From the NCBI GenBank assembly GCA_041390365.1, contig JAWKQB010000003.1, forward strand, positions 124,001 through 188,000: a DNA stretch of 64,000 nucleotides, in the 5' to 3' direction. Source of the DNA: Syntrophotaleaceae bacterium (lineage in GTDB: Bacteria > Desulfobacterota > Desulfuromonadia > Desulfuromonadales > Syntrophotaleaceae). Shown piece after piece: positions 45,984-53,999 of the stretch (its first letter is position 1; each line of letters opens with the position of its first letter). The notes under the pieces are model-generated. The model was not told the DNA's origin and did no database searches. It was given only the letters and a program-made list of their open reading frames with translations. A program made the position numbers and the translations under genes.

Positions 45984-46973
45984 CTAATCGTGGCTTTCAA
46001 CTCTACCTATCAGACCATATACATCTTCTTTAGTGAGAGGTGCCAGCTCAATATTGGTCACTGCACAAATCTCTTGGAAGTTACGAATATTGCTCTCTAC
46101 AATTTGTGTAATTCCGATGACCTCCAAAATATTAATCTGCCCCTTTGCATTGTCTCTGATCAGCTTAAGCGTTTCCAGGTGCCCCTTCGCGTTCAAAATA
46201 TTAGCCTCGAGCGCCGTAACCTGCTTCCAAATTTTTTTCCATTTTTTTATCACAATTTGCCGAATTTCTCTTCTCTCTTTGATCGATCTTTGAACCCCCT
46301 TTTCAACATGACCGTTACCATGACTAGCCCGTTTTTGAAGGTCCTCATCGTGTGCTTCTTGGCCCCTTAACTCTTCTAAGACCTGATCGTTAATGCTTTG
46401 CAAGGTGTCTTTCCCTCTAAGCTGGAAGTCTTCCAAAAGATCGATAATCGCATCCGTTAGCTCATAAACGATAATGGCGTTGAGCAATAAAAGGTCTGTC
46501 TTTTTGGCGCCAGTTGCTTCATTGATTTTTTTTAAGATCTTATTATTGAAATCGGTTATGTAGTTAAGGCTTTCACGAATTGCATCATAACTAGCATAAA
46601 GCTCCTTTTGCGCATCGCGAACCTTTATATAGCGCCGCTCTTGGTACTTACTTAGACCGGCCTCCTTGATGTCATTATCAAGTCCCTTGAACTTCTGATT
46701 TTGCAGTTCAACTGCGATGCCAAAAATAATTTCTCTTACCTTCTCTCGATATTGTGTAAGGCGATTCCGATAATTTTTTGGGATATCAGCGCGAAACGGC
46801 AAGGCCGTCGTCAAGATATCAGCATTTGTCAGTTCTTCGAACTTATCCTGCAACTTCAATCCGTAAGATTTCTGATCCTCAAAGGTTCTTTCGATCATCT
46901 TGCGGCCCTTCTCGCGGATCTTGTCTTCTGCCGGACCACGGAAATCTTTTATTACATTTAAAAGCTTTTCCAT
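45984..46973 (-). CDS. Uncharacterised coiled-coil protein of the peptide/ThiF operon
   Basis: 329 residues from the ATG at 46973, which has GGGGAG seven bases upstream (an upstream TTG at 47006 lacks one). It is almost wholly helical and charged, without a membrane segment, signal peptide or catalytic motif. Heptad-like helices lie at about 50-130 and 200-290. It is first in the operon driven by promoter B, 65 bases before the peptide gene. Possible roles are scaffold, immunity or sensor; none can be assigned. Confidence 0.75.
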   Translation of the reverse strand: MEKLLNVIKDFRGPAEDKIREKGRKMIERTFEDQKSYGLKLQDKFEELTNADILTTALPFRADIPKNYRNRLTQYREKVREIIFGIAVELQNQKFKGLDNDIKEAGLSKYQERRYIKVRDAQKELYASYDAIRESLNYITDFNNKILKKINEATGAKKTDLLLLNAIIVYELTDAIIDLLEDFQLRGKDTLQSINDQVLEELRGQEAHDEDLQKRASHGNGHVEKGVQRSIKERREIRQIVIKKWKKIWKQVTALEANILNAKGHLETLKLIRDNAKGQINILEVIGITQIVESNIRNFQEICAVTNIELAPLTKEDVYGLIGRVESHD

Positions 46974-47032
46974 AGCATCTCCCCAGTCGGCTAAAAGGCC
47001 GTGCAATATTAATCAGTTAAACGTACAATGAA

Positions 47033-47108
47033 AAAATAAGGCAGCATCAATGTAGCCCACTAGGGACCCCCGGTCAAGTATTTCAGATGTCCGATAAATC
47101 CTCTCAGA
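47033..47108 (-). promoter_or_regulatory. Promoter B of the peptide/ThiF operon
   Basis: On the minus strand: TTGACC, 17 bases, TACATT, with TATCGGACATCTGAAATAC just upstream. The predicted start near 47042 leaves a 70-base leader before the ATG at 46973. The whole segment is a near-copy of promoter A (43251-43325). The conserved GGACA...GAAATAC block is a probable operator. Confidence 0.68.
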
Positions 47109-47218
47109 TTACGATGGAGAGATAACAAGGGAATGGCTGCTCACTTCTCACAACCACTCCTTAATAAGCACCGGAAAGCTGCTCCCTAGAAGTATTTTCA
47201 AAAAAATAGCGCATTACA

Positions 47219-47254
47219 GGAAAAGCCCTCTATCCCTGGATTGAGGACTTTTCC
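47219..47254 (-). terminator. Hairpin downstream of hipA
   Basis: A 12-bp stem with one mismatch, GGAAAAGCCCTC/GAGGACTTTTCC (47219-47230 with 47243-47254). It lies about 85 bases after the hipA stop. The T run is inside the stem, so efficiency is uncertain. Confidence 0.5.
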
Positions 47255-47337
47255 TGGACGAAGATTCTCTACAGCTCAACCGTTCACGACCAAAATTGGG
47301 GTATGCACTTGTTTCCTCCGACCTCCGCGCCCACTGG

Positions 47338-48576
47338 CTAATTGACAAACAAGTGCTCCGCGGATAGGCATTCCATGGCGGACAGGCCAAGTCTGCGCGC
47401 TCTGGCCCGCCATCCCCCAACCACCTTTCGCACCCTGTCGATGATCTTCCTGGCGCTCTCAGCGTCCAATCGATAAAAACATGCTGTTTCAAATACAGTC
47501 TCAATGTCCGGGCGACGTTCAATGAGGTCTAAGGAAAGGACGTGTTCGTCCTTCTTGAAGGAAGGGTTAAGATCGAAGGCGGGGGCAAGATGCCAACCAG
47601 CGGGGCTACGGAGAAAGCCGTGGTTGCGCAAATGATCGTCCCGGTTGGCTGTCATCACGTTGAAAACGACGCGGGTGAAGAGTTCCTCCAGATCATGCGT
47701 CAAGTGACCGGGCTCGCCATACGTGGCGATGAATTCCGCCAACTCCAGATAACTCGCATCTTCGGTATCGACACGCCCGAGCATGGTCATGGCCGAGGTG
47801 AAAAAGCGTCGCTCGTCGCCGCAACGATCAAACCGCTTGACCATGAATGTATGGTAGCCCCCTCCGACACGCATGATGCGGGATTCGGGAACACGGAGGC
47901 CGCATTCTCCCGCCAGATCATGAAGCAGCTTTTCCCATAGGGCGACGTCGTAATCGTCCTCGGCCGACGGAAACTTGGCGATCCAGAGACTGCCGTCCTC
48001 TGCCAGCAGGTTGGCTTTAGGGCGTGCGCCGCCCAGAGAAGCGCCGGGGGCTACGAGGACTTTCAGCCACTCCTTGACCCTCCCAAGGTCATCCTGCTTC
48101 GGTCGGGTCAACTCGAATGCGACCTGTTCCAGTTCGGCCATCCTGGCCACGGGGGGCGCCGATAGGGCTTCGTCGGCTAGAAACGTGGGGGCGCCCGGAA
48201 GGGTAAACCGCAGGGCGCCCATGCGTGTGCAGTCCTGAACCCCTAGTAGGAAATCCCATGGCCCGAGTGTTTTCGGCGGCCGGCCTTCTTCCTTGGCCTC
48301 AATCGCCTCTCTGCGTTTCATCAGAACCTGCCCCCAGCGGTCGGGGCATGAATCCATAAACACGCCGAAGTTGGATTGGGCTGGGAAGAACTCACCGGGA
48401 AATAGATCAATTTCCGGGTCGAGGGGAAAGGCATGAGCATGCTTGAGCCATGCTGGCTCGTAGGCAAAGCGAATGGCGCCGCGATCGCCTCGCGAAAGGG
48501 TCCCGATGCGCTGAAGAGGGCCGAAGGCCGGATCATCGAGCCAAACCCAGAGTTCTTCGTTTCGGGCTCTAGTCAT
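47338..48576 (-). CDS. hipA: HipA-like serine/threonine kinase toxin
   Basis: 412 residues from the ATG at 48576, which overlaps the hipB-like stop by 8 bases. It has the HipA fold: an N-terminal couple domain (LWVWLDD, FAYEPAWLKHAHAFPLDP), LGGARPKANL with the ATP-binding Lys region, HTFMVKRFDR, and the catalytic block TANRDDHLRNHGFL followed by LAPAFDLNPSF (metal-binding Asp). HipA kinases inactivate glutamyl-tRNA synthetase or other targets and induce dormancy. All active-site residues appear intact. Confidence 0.93.
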   Translation of the reverse strand: MTRARNEELWVWLDDPAFGPLQRIGTLSRGDRGAIRFAYEPAWLKHAHAFPLDPEIDLFPGEFFPAQSNFGVFMDSCPDRWGQVLMKRREAIEAKEEGRPPKTLGPWDFLLGVQDCTRMGALRFTLPGAPTFLADEALSAPPVARMAELEQVAFELTRPKQDDLGRVKEWLKVLVAPGASLGGARPKANLLAEDGSLWIAKFPSAEDDYDVALWEKLLHDLAGECGLRVPESRIMRVGGGYHTFMVKRFDRCGDERRFFTSAMTMLGRVDTEDASYLELAEFIATYGEPGHLTHDLEELFTRVVFNVMTANRDDHLRNHGFLRSPAGWHLAPAFDLNPSFKKDEHVLSLDLIERRPDIETVFETACFYRLDAESARKIIDRVRKVVGGWRARARRLGLSAMECLSAEHLFVN

Positions 48577-48907
48577 TATCGTTGCCTGTTGTGCCCTTAC
48601 GTCGGGGGGCACGGCGCCGCAGAGGCAGCGACTCGTCCTGAAGGCGCCGACCGACAGCATCCTCCTTAGCCACCAAGGACAAATCGTCGACCAACCCTAA
48701 TACGCGCAGGACCTGCACGTAGATGCCCAAGGCGACGGACGGGTCGCCCTTTTCCACCTTGTAGAGCGTCGGACGTGAAATGTCGGCCCTGACACAGACT
48801 GTTTCCACGGAAAACCGTCGGCGCAGTCGCGCTTCCCGGAGCCGTTGTCCGAGTGCTTCGAGTTCCCGTTTCGAGCCGGGATAAATGTGTGTTGTTTTCT
48901 TTGGCAT
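48569..48907 (-). CDS. hipB: HipB-like HTH antitoxin
   Basis: 112 residues from the ATG at 48907. An XRE-type helix-turn-helix (LGQRLREARLRRRFSVETVC, then DISRPTLYKVEKGDPSVALG) fills residues 15-75. The C-terminus is short and basic. It lies upstream of and overlaps hipA, as in all HipBA modules; it neutralises HipA and represses the operon. The start codon lies inside a 16-base repeat that is also found 110 bases away, a likely operator. Confidence 0.88.
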   Translation of the reverse strand: MPKKTTHIYPGSKRELEALGQRLREARLRRRFSVETVCVRADISRPTLYKVEKGDPSVALGIYVQVLRVLGLVDDLSLVAKEDAVGRRLQDESLPLRRRAPRRKGTTGNDND

Positions 48908-48947
48908 AACGATAATAAAAAATAACAATAGACAGAAAAAATGTCAA
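48905..48947 (-). promoter_or_regulatory. hipBA promoter with operator overlapping the hipB start codon
   Basis: On the minus strand a consensus -35 TTGACA (48947-48942) is followed after 17 bases by TATTTT (48924-48919). The 16-mer CATAACGATAATAAAA at 48905-48920 covers the -10 and the ATG. A second exact copy is at 49015-49030. Confidence 0.7.
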
Positions 48948-49014
48948 TTTTTATTTACATTGTCGCTTGTGAGCGCCCTGGTTTTCCCGGGCTCTTAAAA
49001 TGAGACCACTCGAT

Positions 49015-49030
49015 CATAACGATAATAAAA
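49015..49030 (+). repeat. Second copy of the hipBA operator-like 16-mer
   Basis: CATAACGATAATAAAA, identical to 48905-48920, in direct orientation 110 bases away. The spacing would allow DNA looping by the HipB-like protein. Confidence 0.6.
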
Positions 49031-49060
49031 GTTAACACAAGGCCCTTTTATTGTAAAGTT

Positions 49061-49096
49061 TCTAGACACTACCTTCACTTTAGTGACCTCGTGTCT
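49061..49096 (+). promoter_or_regulatory. Operator-like palindrome upstream of the DEDDh exonuclease gene
   Basis: AGACAC at 49065 and GTGTCT at 49091 form an inverted repeat around a TCACT/AGTGA hairpin. The 10-mer TAGACACTAC (49063-49072) is identical to part of the operator of kfrA-like gene 1 (36579-36588). Confidence 0.45.
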
Positions 49097-49276
49097 CATG
49101 TTCTTATAATTTCAAGAGGTTTCAAAAACAGAAATTTTATAAGGCGCCATTTTTATGCTATTTTTTGCAAATTGCCGTGTCTGCAATAAGCTAACCGGAC
49201 AAAACTGATCCCTATTGCAAAAAAGTTTAGTGAACTTTCCGCCAAAATATCGCCGAAAGCCGCAAGGAAAGAAGAG

Positions 49277-49984
49277 ATGGAAAAGATGACCACTGTTTTT
49301 TTGGATACAGAGTTCACTCATCTTGATGCCCCCAAACTCATCAGCATCGGCCTTGTGTCTATATGTGGCCGGGAATTCTATGCCGAGTTGACCGATGGTT
49401 GGGGCCTGCAGGATTGTAGCTTGTTTGTCCTGGGGCAAGTACTGCCCTTGCTCGACAATGAAGATGCAAAAACAGTCCTTCGCAGTTGTCTAGGAGATTT
49501 GTTCGACGTGTTGCGGTGGCTAACGGCCGAGAATCTTGATGAACGAAGAATGCTCCTCGCTAGCCCGGCAGTTCAACGCGCAATGCTTCATGAGCATCGC
49601 TGGGCACTTGAACACACTGGAATGATCGATTTACCGGCCGCGGCTATCCCTCGCCTAGCAGAGTCTCTATCTAGATTGGAACTGGCCGAATTGATCAAAG
49701 GGAAAGTTGGGCGCACCCGCCGGCAGGCAGCAAAAGAACTGGCCACTTGGTTTGCTGAATTTCATGGCCCTGTTCGGATAATCGCCGACAGTCCGCTCGA
49801 CCACCAAGTTGCCCAGAGACTCTTGCGTTCTTTGGGGGGCTTTCCCCCGGACCTGTACTTCGGTCTTCTATCGGACCTCGGGCTCACAATTAATCACGAA
49901 GTCCGGGAGGCCTTTTTCATTGGCGGCGGCCGGCGGCATCATGCCCTCGACGACGCCAGGGCATTACATCGATCGTCATTATGA
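49277..49984 (+). CDS. DEDDh 3'-5' exonuclease (Rv2179c-like)
   Basis: 235 residues. Motifs of a DnaQ-fold exonuclease: VFLDTEFTHLD (D and E, ExoI), RIIADSPLDHQ (Asp, ExoII) and RRHHALDDARALH (H and D, ExoIII). The size and the middle helical insertion resemble the Rv2179c-like exoribonuclease group. It stands alone on the plus strand between hipBA and an intergenic region. It likely trims RNA or DNA 3' ends; its part in the island is not known. Confidence 0.85.
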   Translation: MEKMTTVFLDTEFTHLDAPKLISIGLVSICGREFYAELTDGWGLQDCSLFVLGQVLPLLDNEDAKTVLRSCLGDLFDVLRWLTAENLDERRMLLASPAVQRAMLHEHRWALEHTGMIDLPAAAIPRLAESLSRLELAELIKGKVGRTRRQAAKELATWFAEFHGPVRIIADSPLDHQVAQRLLRSLGGFPPDLYFGLLSDLGLTINHEVREAFFIGGGRRHHALDDARALHRSSL

Positions 49985-50149
49985 GCTTTGCCAATTTTTT
50001 TCTGACAAGGAGAAACACCATGAGCCGCGCCACAAATGCCATTTGTGGTGATTTTGCTCCCTTTTTTCCAGTCCAAACTCGCTCGGACATGTAATACGCT
50101 TCTGCAAACAATTAAGGCGTTAATCCCTTCTGCTTGTCTGCCACCAGTA

Positions 50150-50332
50150 TCACATAAGCGGACCATATCCGATTTCGCCATACCTGCAACAACCCGGTCC
50201 CTTCTGGCGCTCCCGGGTCTCCCGCTTGATAGTTTCGAAGAACTCATCCTTCTCAGCCACGATCTCTTCTTCACCGGTGCGAAGTTCCTGCAAGCCCCGG
50301 GTGATGGACTCGTTTCGATCCCCATCAGCCAT
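50150..50332 (-). CDS. Possible 60-aa small protein
   Basis: Starts at ATG 50332 with a strong Shine-Dalgarno (AAAGGAGG, 5 bases spacing). The peptide is charged (MADGDRNESITRGLQELRTG, then a Glu/Lys-rich helix) and ends with a CCRYGEIGYG segment. No family is recognised. The good ribosome-binding site is the main support; it could also be a remnant. The span 49985-50149 holds nothing else that I can support. Confidence 0.4.
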   Translation of the reverse strand: MADGDRNESITRGLQELRTGEEEIVAEKDEFFETIKRETRERQKGPGCCRYGEIGYGPLM

Positions 50333-50439
50333 CAAAACCTCCTTTTGCTGGAACCGAAAATAACATCCTTTTCGATATGCGCATTATAGGCGGCGATGGC
50401 TTCTCTGTTCTCTCTACGCTTGCGCTCTTCGACCTTTTT

Positions 50440-50765
50440 TCATAGGAATATCCTAGATTTGGTTGACCATCGATATTTCACCAGGCGAAAGCATTCATGC
50501 TAGCACCCCGTCTTTTTTAGGCGTTAGCGATAATTCCCGCCAGACACCTGCGTCCGGTAATCTGGGAGGCCGCATTCGTCTAATCGTCTAATTAATGCGC
50601 CGAGGAAACTTAAATAAGAAAAGCACTTATTTAAACTTACGGCAGTATCTTTAAATAAGATACGGAATCCATAGCGCGAAATTTTCAACCTGAAAAAGTA
50701 AAAGTTTCAAGATTTCAACATGTTACACGAAATTTACCATACAGCTTGGATTTTGTATGGTATCA
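50440..50765. repeat. Intergenic region dense in inverted repeats
   Basis: No credible gene lies here. Perfect palindromic elements are: TAGGA-(3)-TCCTA near 50442; TTAAATAAG/CTTATTTAA at 50610-50618 and 50626-50634, with a third TTAAATAAG at 50651 inside TATCTT...AAGATA; and TACCATAC/GTATGGTA near 50736-50762. They could be operators for divergent genes, iteron-like sites or an sRNA region. Confidence 0.5.
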
Positions 50766-50922
50766 CTCTGAATTTTTGAGTGCAGTGGGGGCCGATAGGC
50801 GCCATCGTCGCTCTCAAAACAAAAGGATCGATACATGACCCTGCACGGCGGGCGGCTTAAAAATAGCGATCACTCAGAAAGAAGCCCCCTCTCGCGAAAT
50901 GAGGCACGCATAATATACATTT

Positions 50923-50947
50923 TTGTATACAACATTCTTGTATACAA
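50923..50947. repeat. Tandem palindromes TTGTATACAA
   Basis: The 10-bp perfect palindrome TTGTATACAA occurs at 50923-50932 and 50938-50947, a 15-bp period. Such paired sites are typical of a dimeric HTH regulator. They fall inside a weak 74-codon frame (50835-51059) that I do not accept as a gene. Confidence 0.6.
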
Positions 50948-51057
50948 GGTTTTCGCGTATTTTCAGGAAATTAGAAATCTGAGGATCCGCTTTAAACCGA
51001 TAAGTTGTCGTTTCAAGCTCAGAGTCCTCGAATCCTTAGTCAAGGACCCTCAGAAAT

Positions 51058-51093
51058 AGGAAAGGCCCGACGATTCTTCTGGTGGGCCTTTCG
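51058..51093 (-). terminator. Terminator of the radical SAM/phosphatase operon
   Basis: Stem AAAGGCCC/GGGCCTTT (51061-51068 with 51084-51091), about 40 bases past the phosphatase stop. It shares AAATAGGAAAGGCCCG with the terminator at 40944. Confidence 0.7.
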
Positions 51094-51132
51094 CATCTGA
51101 CGATTGGTTTATTTTAGGAAAAGCCCAATGCC

Positions 51133-51845
51133 TCATTCCTGCCAAAACTTCCGGGTCAACACATCGCAGGCAGTCAGCTTCCGTCCATACGCGGCCCCAG
51201 TGTCGATGGAATAGCGGCCAGCCTCAAAATACGGCTCACCGTCAGGTGTAGGATGGTGCCCGACCACGTGGATCGCTGCCTTCCCTGGTGGACAATATCT
51301 CTCCCATAGCAATGTTTCCTTTTGCTCCGCCAGGGAGCGCCCCTCAATGGCCCCGGCATGAACAAACAGGAACTCGCCCTCCCTATACCAAAGCTTTGTT
51401 TGAGCCAAAAAATCGACGTGCGTAAGTGGGATTAAATCCCAGGGGATCTCCTGGTTGCGGATTTGTTCCTTTTTTACACCGTAGCTTTCAAGGGTATCGA
51501 AACCATCATTGCCGACCCAGATTTCTAAATCCGATCTGTGCCGAGTCTGTATGTGGTAGCCTCGGTCTAACTCGGCTAGCCGCTTCCAGCGAGGAAGACG
51601 AGCAGGGCTGTCGAAAGCCAATGCATCCAACATCATCTCTCATGGTTTCCTCGCAGAAAAACCGTAGCAGGAAAACGATCGGCAATGCTCAGAAGGTAAT
51701 CTATCACCCCCTTGCTGTCCGGTCCCCTATCTATAAAGTCGCCCAGGAACACTAGGCGATCATTTGTTTCTGGCCCGACGATCTCCAGCAGTCTTTCCAG
51801 TTTTGCCAAGTGTCCATGGATGTCGCCGATTGCAATGAGCTTCAT
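51133..51845 (-). pseudogene. PPP-family metallophosphatase, frameshifted
   Basis: The first 70 codons give the N-terminal half of an ApaH/PrpE-like phosphatase: GDIHGH, GDFIDRGPDS and RGNHE. The frame then stops at TGA. The next frame, starting ATG within the same bases (ATGATG), gives the second half: MLDALAF, FLFVHAGAIEG, VVGHHPTPDG, IDTGAAYGRKLTACDV. The intact paralogue at 61984-62733 has RGNHEWLMLDAL at this point, so one base is missing here near 51638. The overlap could permit two coupled polypeptides, but loss of function is more likely. Confidence 0.78.
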
Positions 51846-51909
51846 AGTTACACCTTGATGATCGGCGATGGGTTAAAGCTGTTTTTGCCGGTTTGGCAAA
51901 GGTGGTCAC

Positions 51910-52809
51910 TTAGCTAATCTTCCTAGTCTCTTCCCAATTTCTGTAAAGATTCAACCAAGAAGCTGACATTTTGGTTTCAAGCAAATTCGGTCGAAGATTC
52001 TTTGGAATGAAATGTCCTGATTGGAACCGACCGCAAAATGTGCAACACCTATCAACCAATTCCAGCATGTCATCTTCTGACGCAGGGAGCTTATTGTAAC
52101 CGACACCCCAGCCCGCTATCCTGTCGATGCCACCAGCAATTGCACAGGGATAGTATCCCATCGGCGTCAACCCCATACCACATTCTTCCATAATCGCGCA
52201 GCCATTCCGGTAGTCTGCACCAGAAAAGCTTGGATCATCGCATGGTGCGAGGTTGAAGGGGCCGAAGGTGCTTTGAACCTGCCCTGTTTTTCTGGAATTT
52301 TCAATCCAGATATCTTTAGGCAGTAAAGCCAAAACAGAACGGACCTTCTCTCCGTAACCATTGGTCACAACCTCAATCAAACAACCAGGGTTCCATTTGT
52401 GATATCTGAGCAGACGTTCTATGATTTCGTGAAATTGGGGGTGCAGGGTAGGTTCGCCGCCAAGGACTCTGATGCGGTCCCAGCGATGCTTGCAAGCAAT
52501 CGATTCATCAACGAAATCCTCAATTCTCTTCATCGAAATATGCAATGTCTGAGGCGCTTGTGAGGCTGAGCGGTTGCAGTTCAGGCAATGCAAGTTACAA
52601 AGGTAAGTAATATCGATCTCTATGAAATTCCGGCTACGCCTGTACTGTGGACCCAGTATTTCGGTTAAGAATTTGGAAACTCGACATTTCCGATACCTGG
52701 AGCGCAGACCGTACCAAAACTTCCCCCAAAAAAGCCATTTGGACGGATAAACTGAACTTCGTTTGAAGCTTCCCGCCAATCGGTCACATTTTTTTCGCGC
52801 CAATTCCAT
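51910..52809 (-). CDS. Radical SAM enzyme
   Basis: 299 residues from the ATG at 52809, overlapping the end of the glycosyltransferase gene. The 4Fe-4S/SAM cluster motif C-x3-C-x2-C is in YLCNLHCLNCN near residue 90. VLGGEPTLHPQF (the GGE motif) and VVTNGYG follow, as in activating-type radical SAM proteins. Extra Cys near the C-terminus (CAIMEECG, CCTFCG) could bind an auxiliary cluster, as in SPASM/Twitch enzymes. Such enzymes modify peptides or sugars. It is cotranscribed with two glycosyltransferases, so a sugar or glycoconjugate substrate is possible. Confidence 0.85.
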   Translation of the reverse strand: MELARKKCDRLAGSFKRSSVYPSKWLFWGKFWYGLRSRYRKCRVSKFLTEILGPQYRRSRNFIEIDITYLCNLHCLNCNRSASQAPQTLHISMKRIEDFVDESIACKHRWDRIRVLGGEPTLHPQFHEIIERLLRYHKWNPGCLIEVVTNGYGEKVRSVLALLPKDIWIENSRKTGQVQSTFGPFNLAPCDDPSFSGADYRNGCAIMEECGMGLTPMGYYPCAIAGGIDRIAGWGVGYNKLPASEDDMLELVDRCCTFCGRFQSGHFIPKNLRPNLLETKMSASWLNLYRNWEETRKIS

Positions 52810-53623
52810 CAATTCCCCAGTTGTCTAAAACCTCTTCAGACGTCACACCGAAACACTTGAAAGCGCGATCAAGATAAGCAGCTATCTCTTCATCATTCAT
52901 CTCACAGCTGTATCTTCGCCAGAACCATTGAAGCCCTAGAACTTTTTCCCTTGAGCGAGGAGAGGATAACGTTTGTCTTTCGACACCATGATGCCAGGTG
53001 GCTGTCCACTGCTTAGTGTATGCCACTTTAATGGATGATCGCAGTAGCCTGACAGCCAGATCCCGGTCGTTCATGCTCGGCAAGCCATCGGTAAAATCCC
53101 CGGCTCTCTCCAATGCAGATAAGGAAACAAAGGTATTGGATCCTTGTAAGCCTGGGTTCCCGCGCAGGAAATCAGAGTCTTGCAGGCCGGTTGGCAACAT
53201 GCGTGGTTTGGCCTTTCCCGAAGCGACGCGTCGAAGGCCTGAGACGACAAGGTCCGCTCCCGTTTCCCTAGCCTGAAACATATTCAGCGCGATGTGGTCT
53301 TTGTCCCACTCATCGTCATCATCAAGGATTGCGACATAACCATCAAATCCGTAATTTCTCAGGTACCTCAAGCCGGTATTCCAAGCGCCTGCCGCACCTG
53401 GGCTTCTCTTGTTAGGCATGATTTCGATCGGGATGTCGCCCAAGATCTTTGGCAATTCAAGCAATCTATCTTCTTCTATAGGCCTACCATCGTTTACCAG
53501 AACAACCAGATCGGGAGACAGAGTTTGGCTTCGAATGCTCGGCAAAGCCCTTTGCGTCAGAAGTTCCCAACGGTCCTTCGTTGCAACAAGGGCGGCGCAA
53601 ATATAACTCGGTCTGCTTGTCAT
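52784..53623 (-). CDS. Family 2 glycosyltransferase
   Basis: 279 residues from the ATG at 53623. GT-A fold: CAALVATKDRWELLTQRALP at the N-terminus, LVVLVNDGR, then the DxD motif in VAILDDDDEWDKDH and a D/E-rich acceptor region (MNDRDLAVRL). No membrane helices, so cytoplasmic. IS copy 3 ends 6 bases before its ATG. Removing the IS and one AGA repeat restores an ATGA overlap with the 996-aa gene upstream, so the gene is intact but cut off from its native promoter. Confidence 0.87.
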   Translation of the reverse strand: MTSRPSYICAALVATKDRWELLTQRALPSIRSQTLSPDLVVLVNDGRPIEEDRLLELPKILGDIPIEIMPNKRSPGAAGAWNTGLRYLRNYGFDGYVAILDDDDEWDKDHIALNMFQARETGADLVVSGLRRVASGKAKPRMLPTGLQDSDFLRGNPGLQGSNTFVSLSALERAGDFTDGLPSMNDRDLAVRLLRSSIKVAYTKQWTATWHHGVERQTLSSPRSREKVLGLQWFWRRYSCEMNDEEIAAYLDRAFKCFGVTSEEVLDNWGIDGIGAKKM

Positions 53624-53684
53624 GCCAGATGATGTATCCTGGTGACAGTGGACACTCTCGCTTGGTAAACTGCCAGGCAGGAGA

Positions 53685-53999
53685 GTGACAATGAAAAGAC
53701 AGCAACGGTATACGCCTGAGTTTCGCACTGAGGCGGTGAAAATGGTAACGGAACAGGGTCTATCGCAGCCGGAAGCAGCCAAACGGCTTTCGATACCCAA
53801 GGGCACACTGGCGAACTGGGTAGCGGAATCCAGGGCAGCCAACCTTTCAATAGCGCCTGGGGCGCTTTCTGCCGATGAACTGGCGAAAGAAAATTCCCGG
53901 TTGCGCAAGGAGCTTGCCGAGGCCCGCATGGAGCGTGACATCTTAAAAAAGGCGACGGCGTACTTTGCCAGGGAGTCGCTGCCCGGTACGCGTTCATGA
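53685..53999 (+). CDS. IS3-family OrfA, copy 3
   Basis: Translation identical to OrfA of copies 1 and 2, with the same frameshift heptamer and the ATGA overlap with orfB. Confidence 0.93.
   Translation: MTMKRQQRYTPEFRTEAVKMVTEQGLSQPEAAKRLSIPKGTLANWVAESRAANLSIAPGALSADELAKENSRLRKELAEARMERDILKKATAYFARESLPGTRS

Noticed and set aside
43251..47108. The 75-bp repeats as attachment sites of a small mobile cassette
   Set aside because: Both copies read as promoters in front of genes, and no recombinase lies between them; duplication of a promoter is the simpler view, though insertion by homologous recombination stays possible.
50835..51059. 74-codon plus-strand frame with a moderate Shine-Dalgarno
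   Set aside because: Contains tandem palindromes and no protein-like pattern; more likely regulatory DNA.
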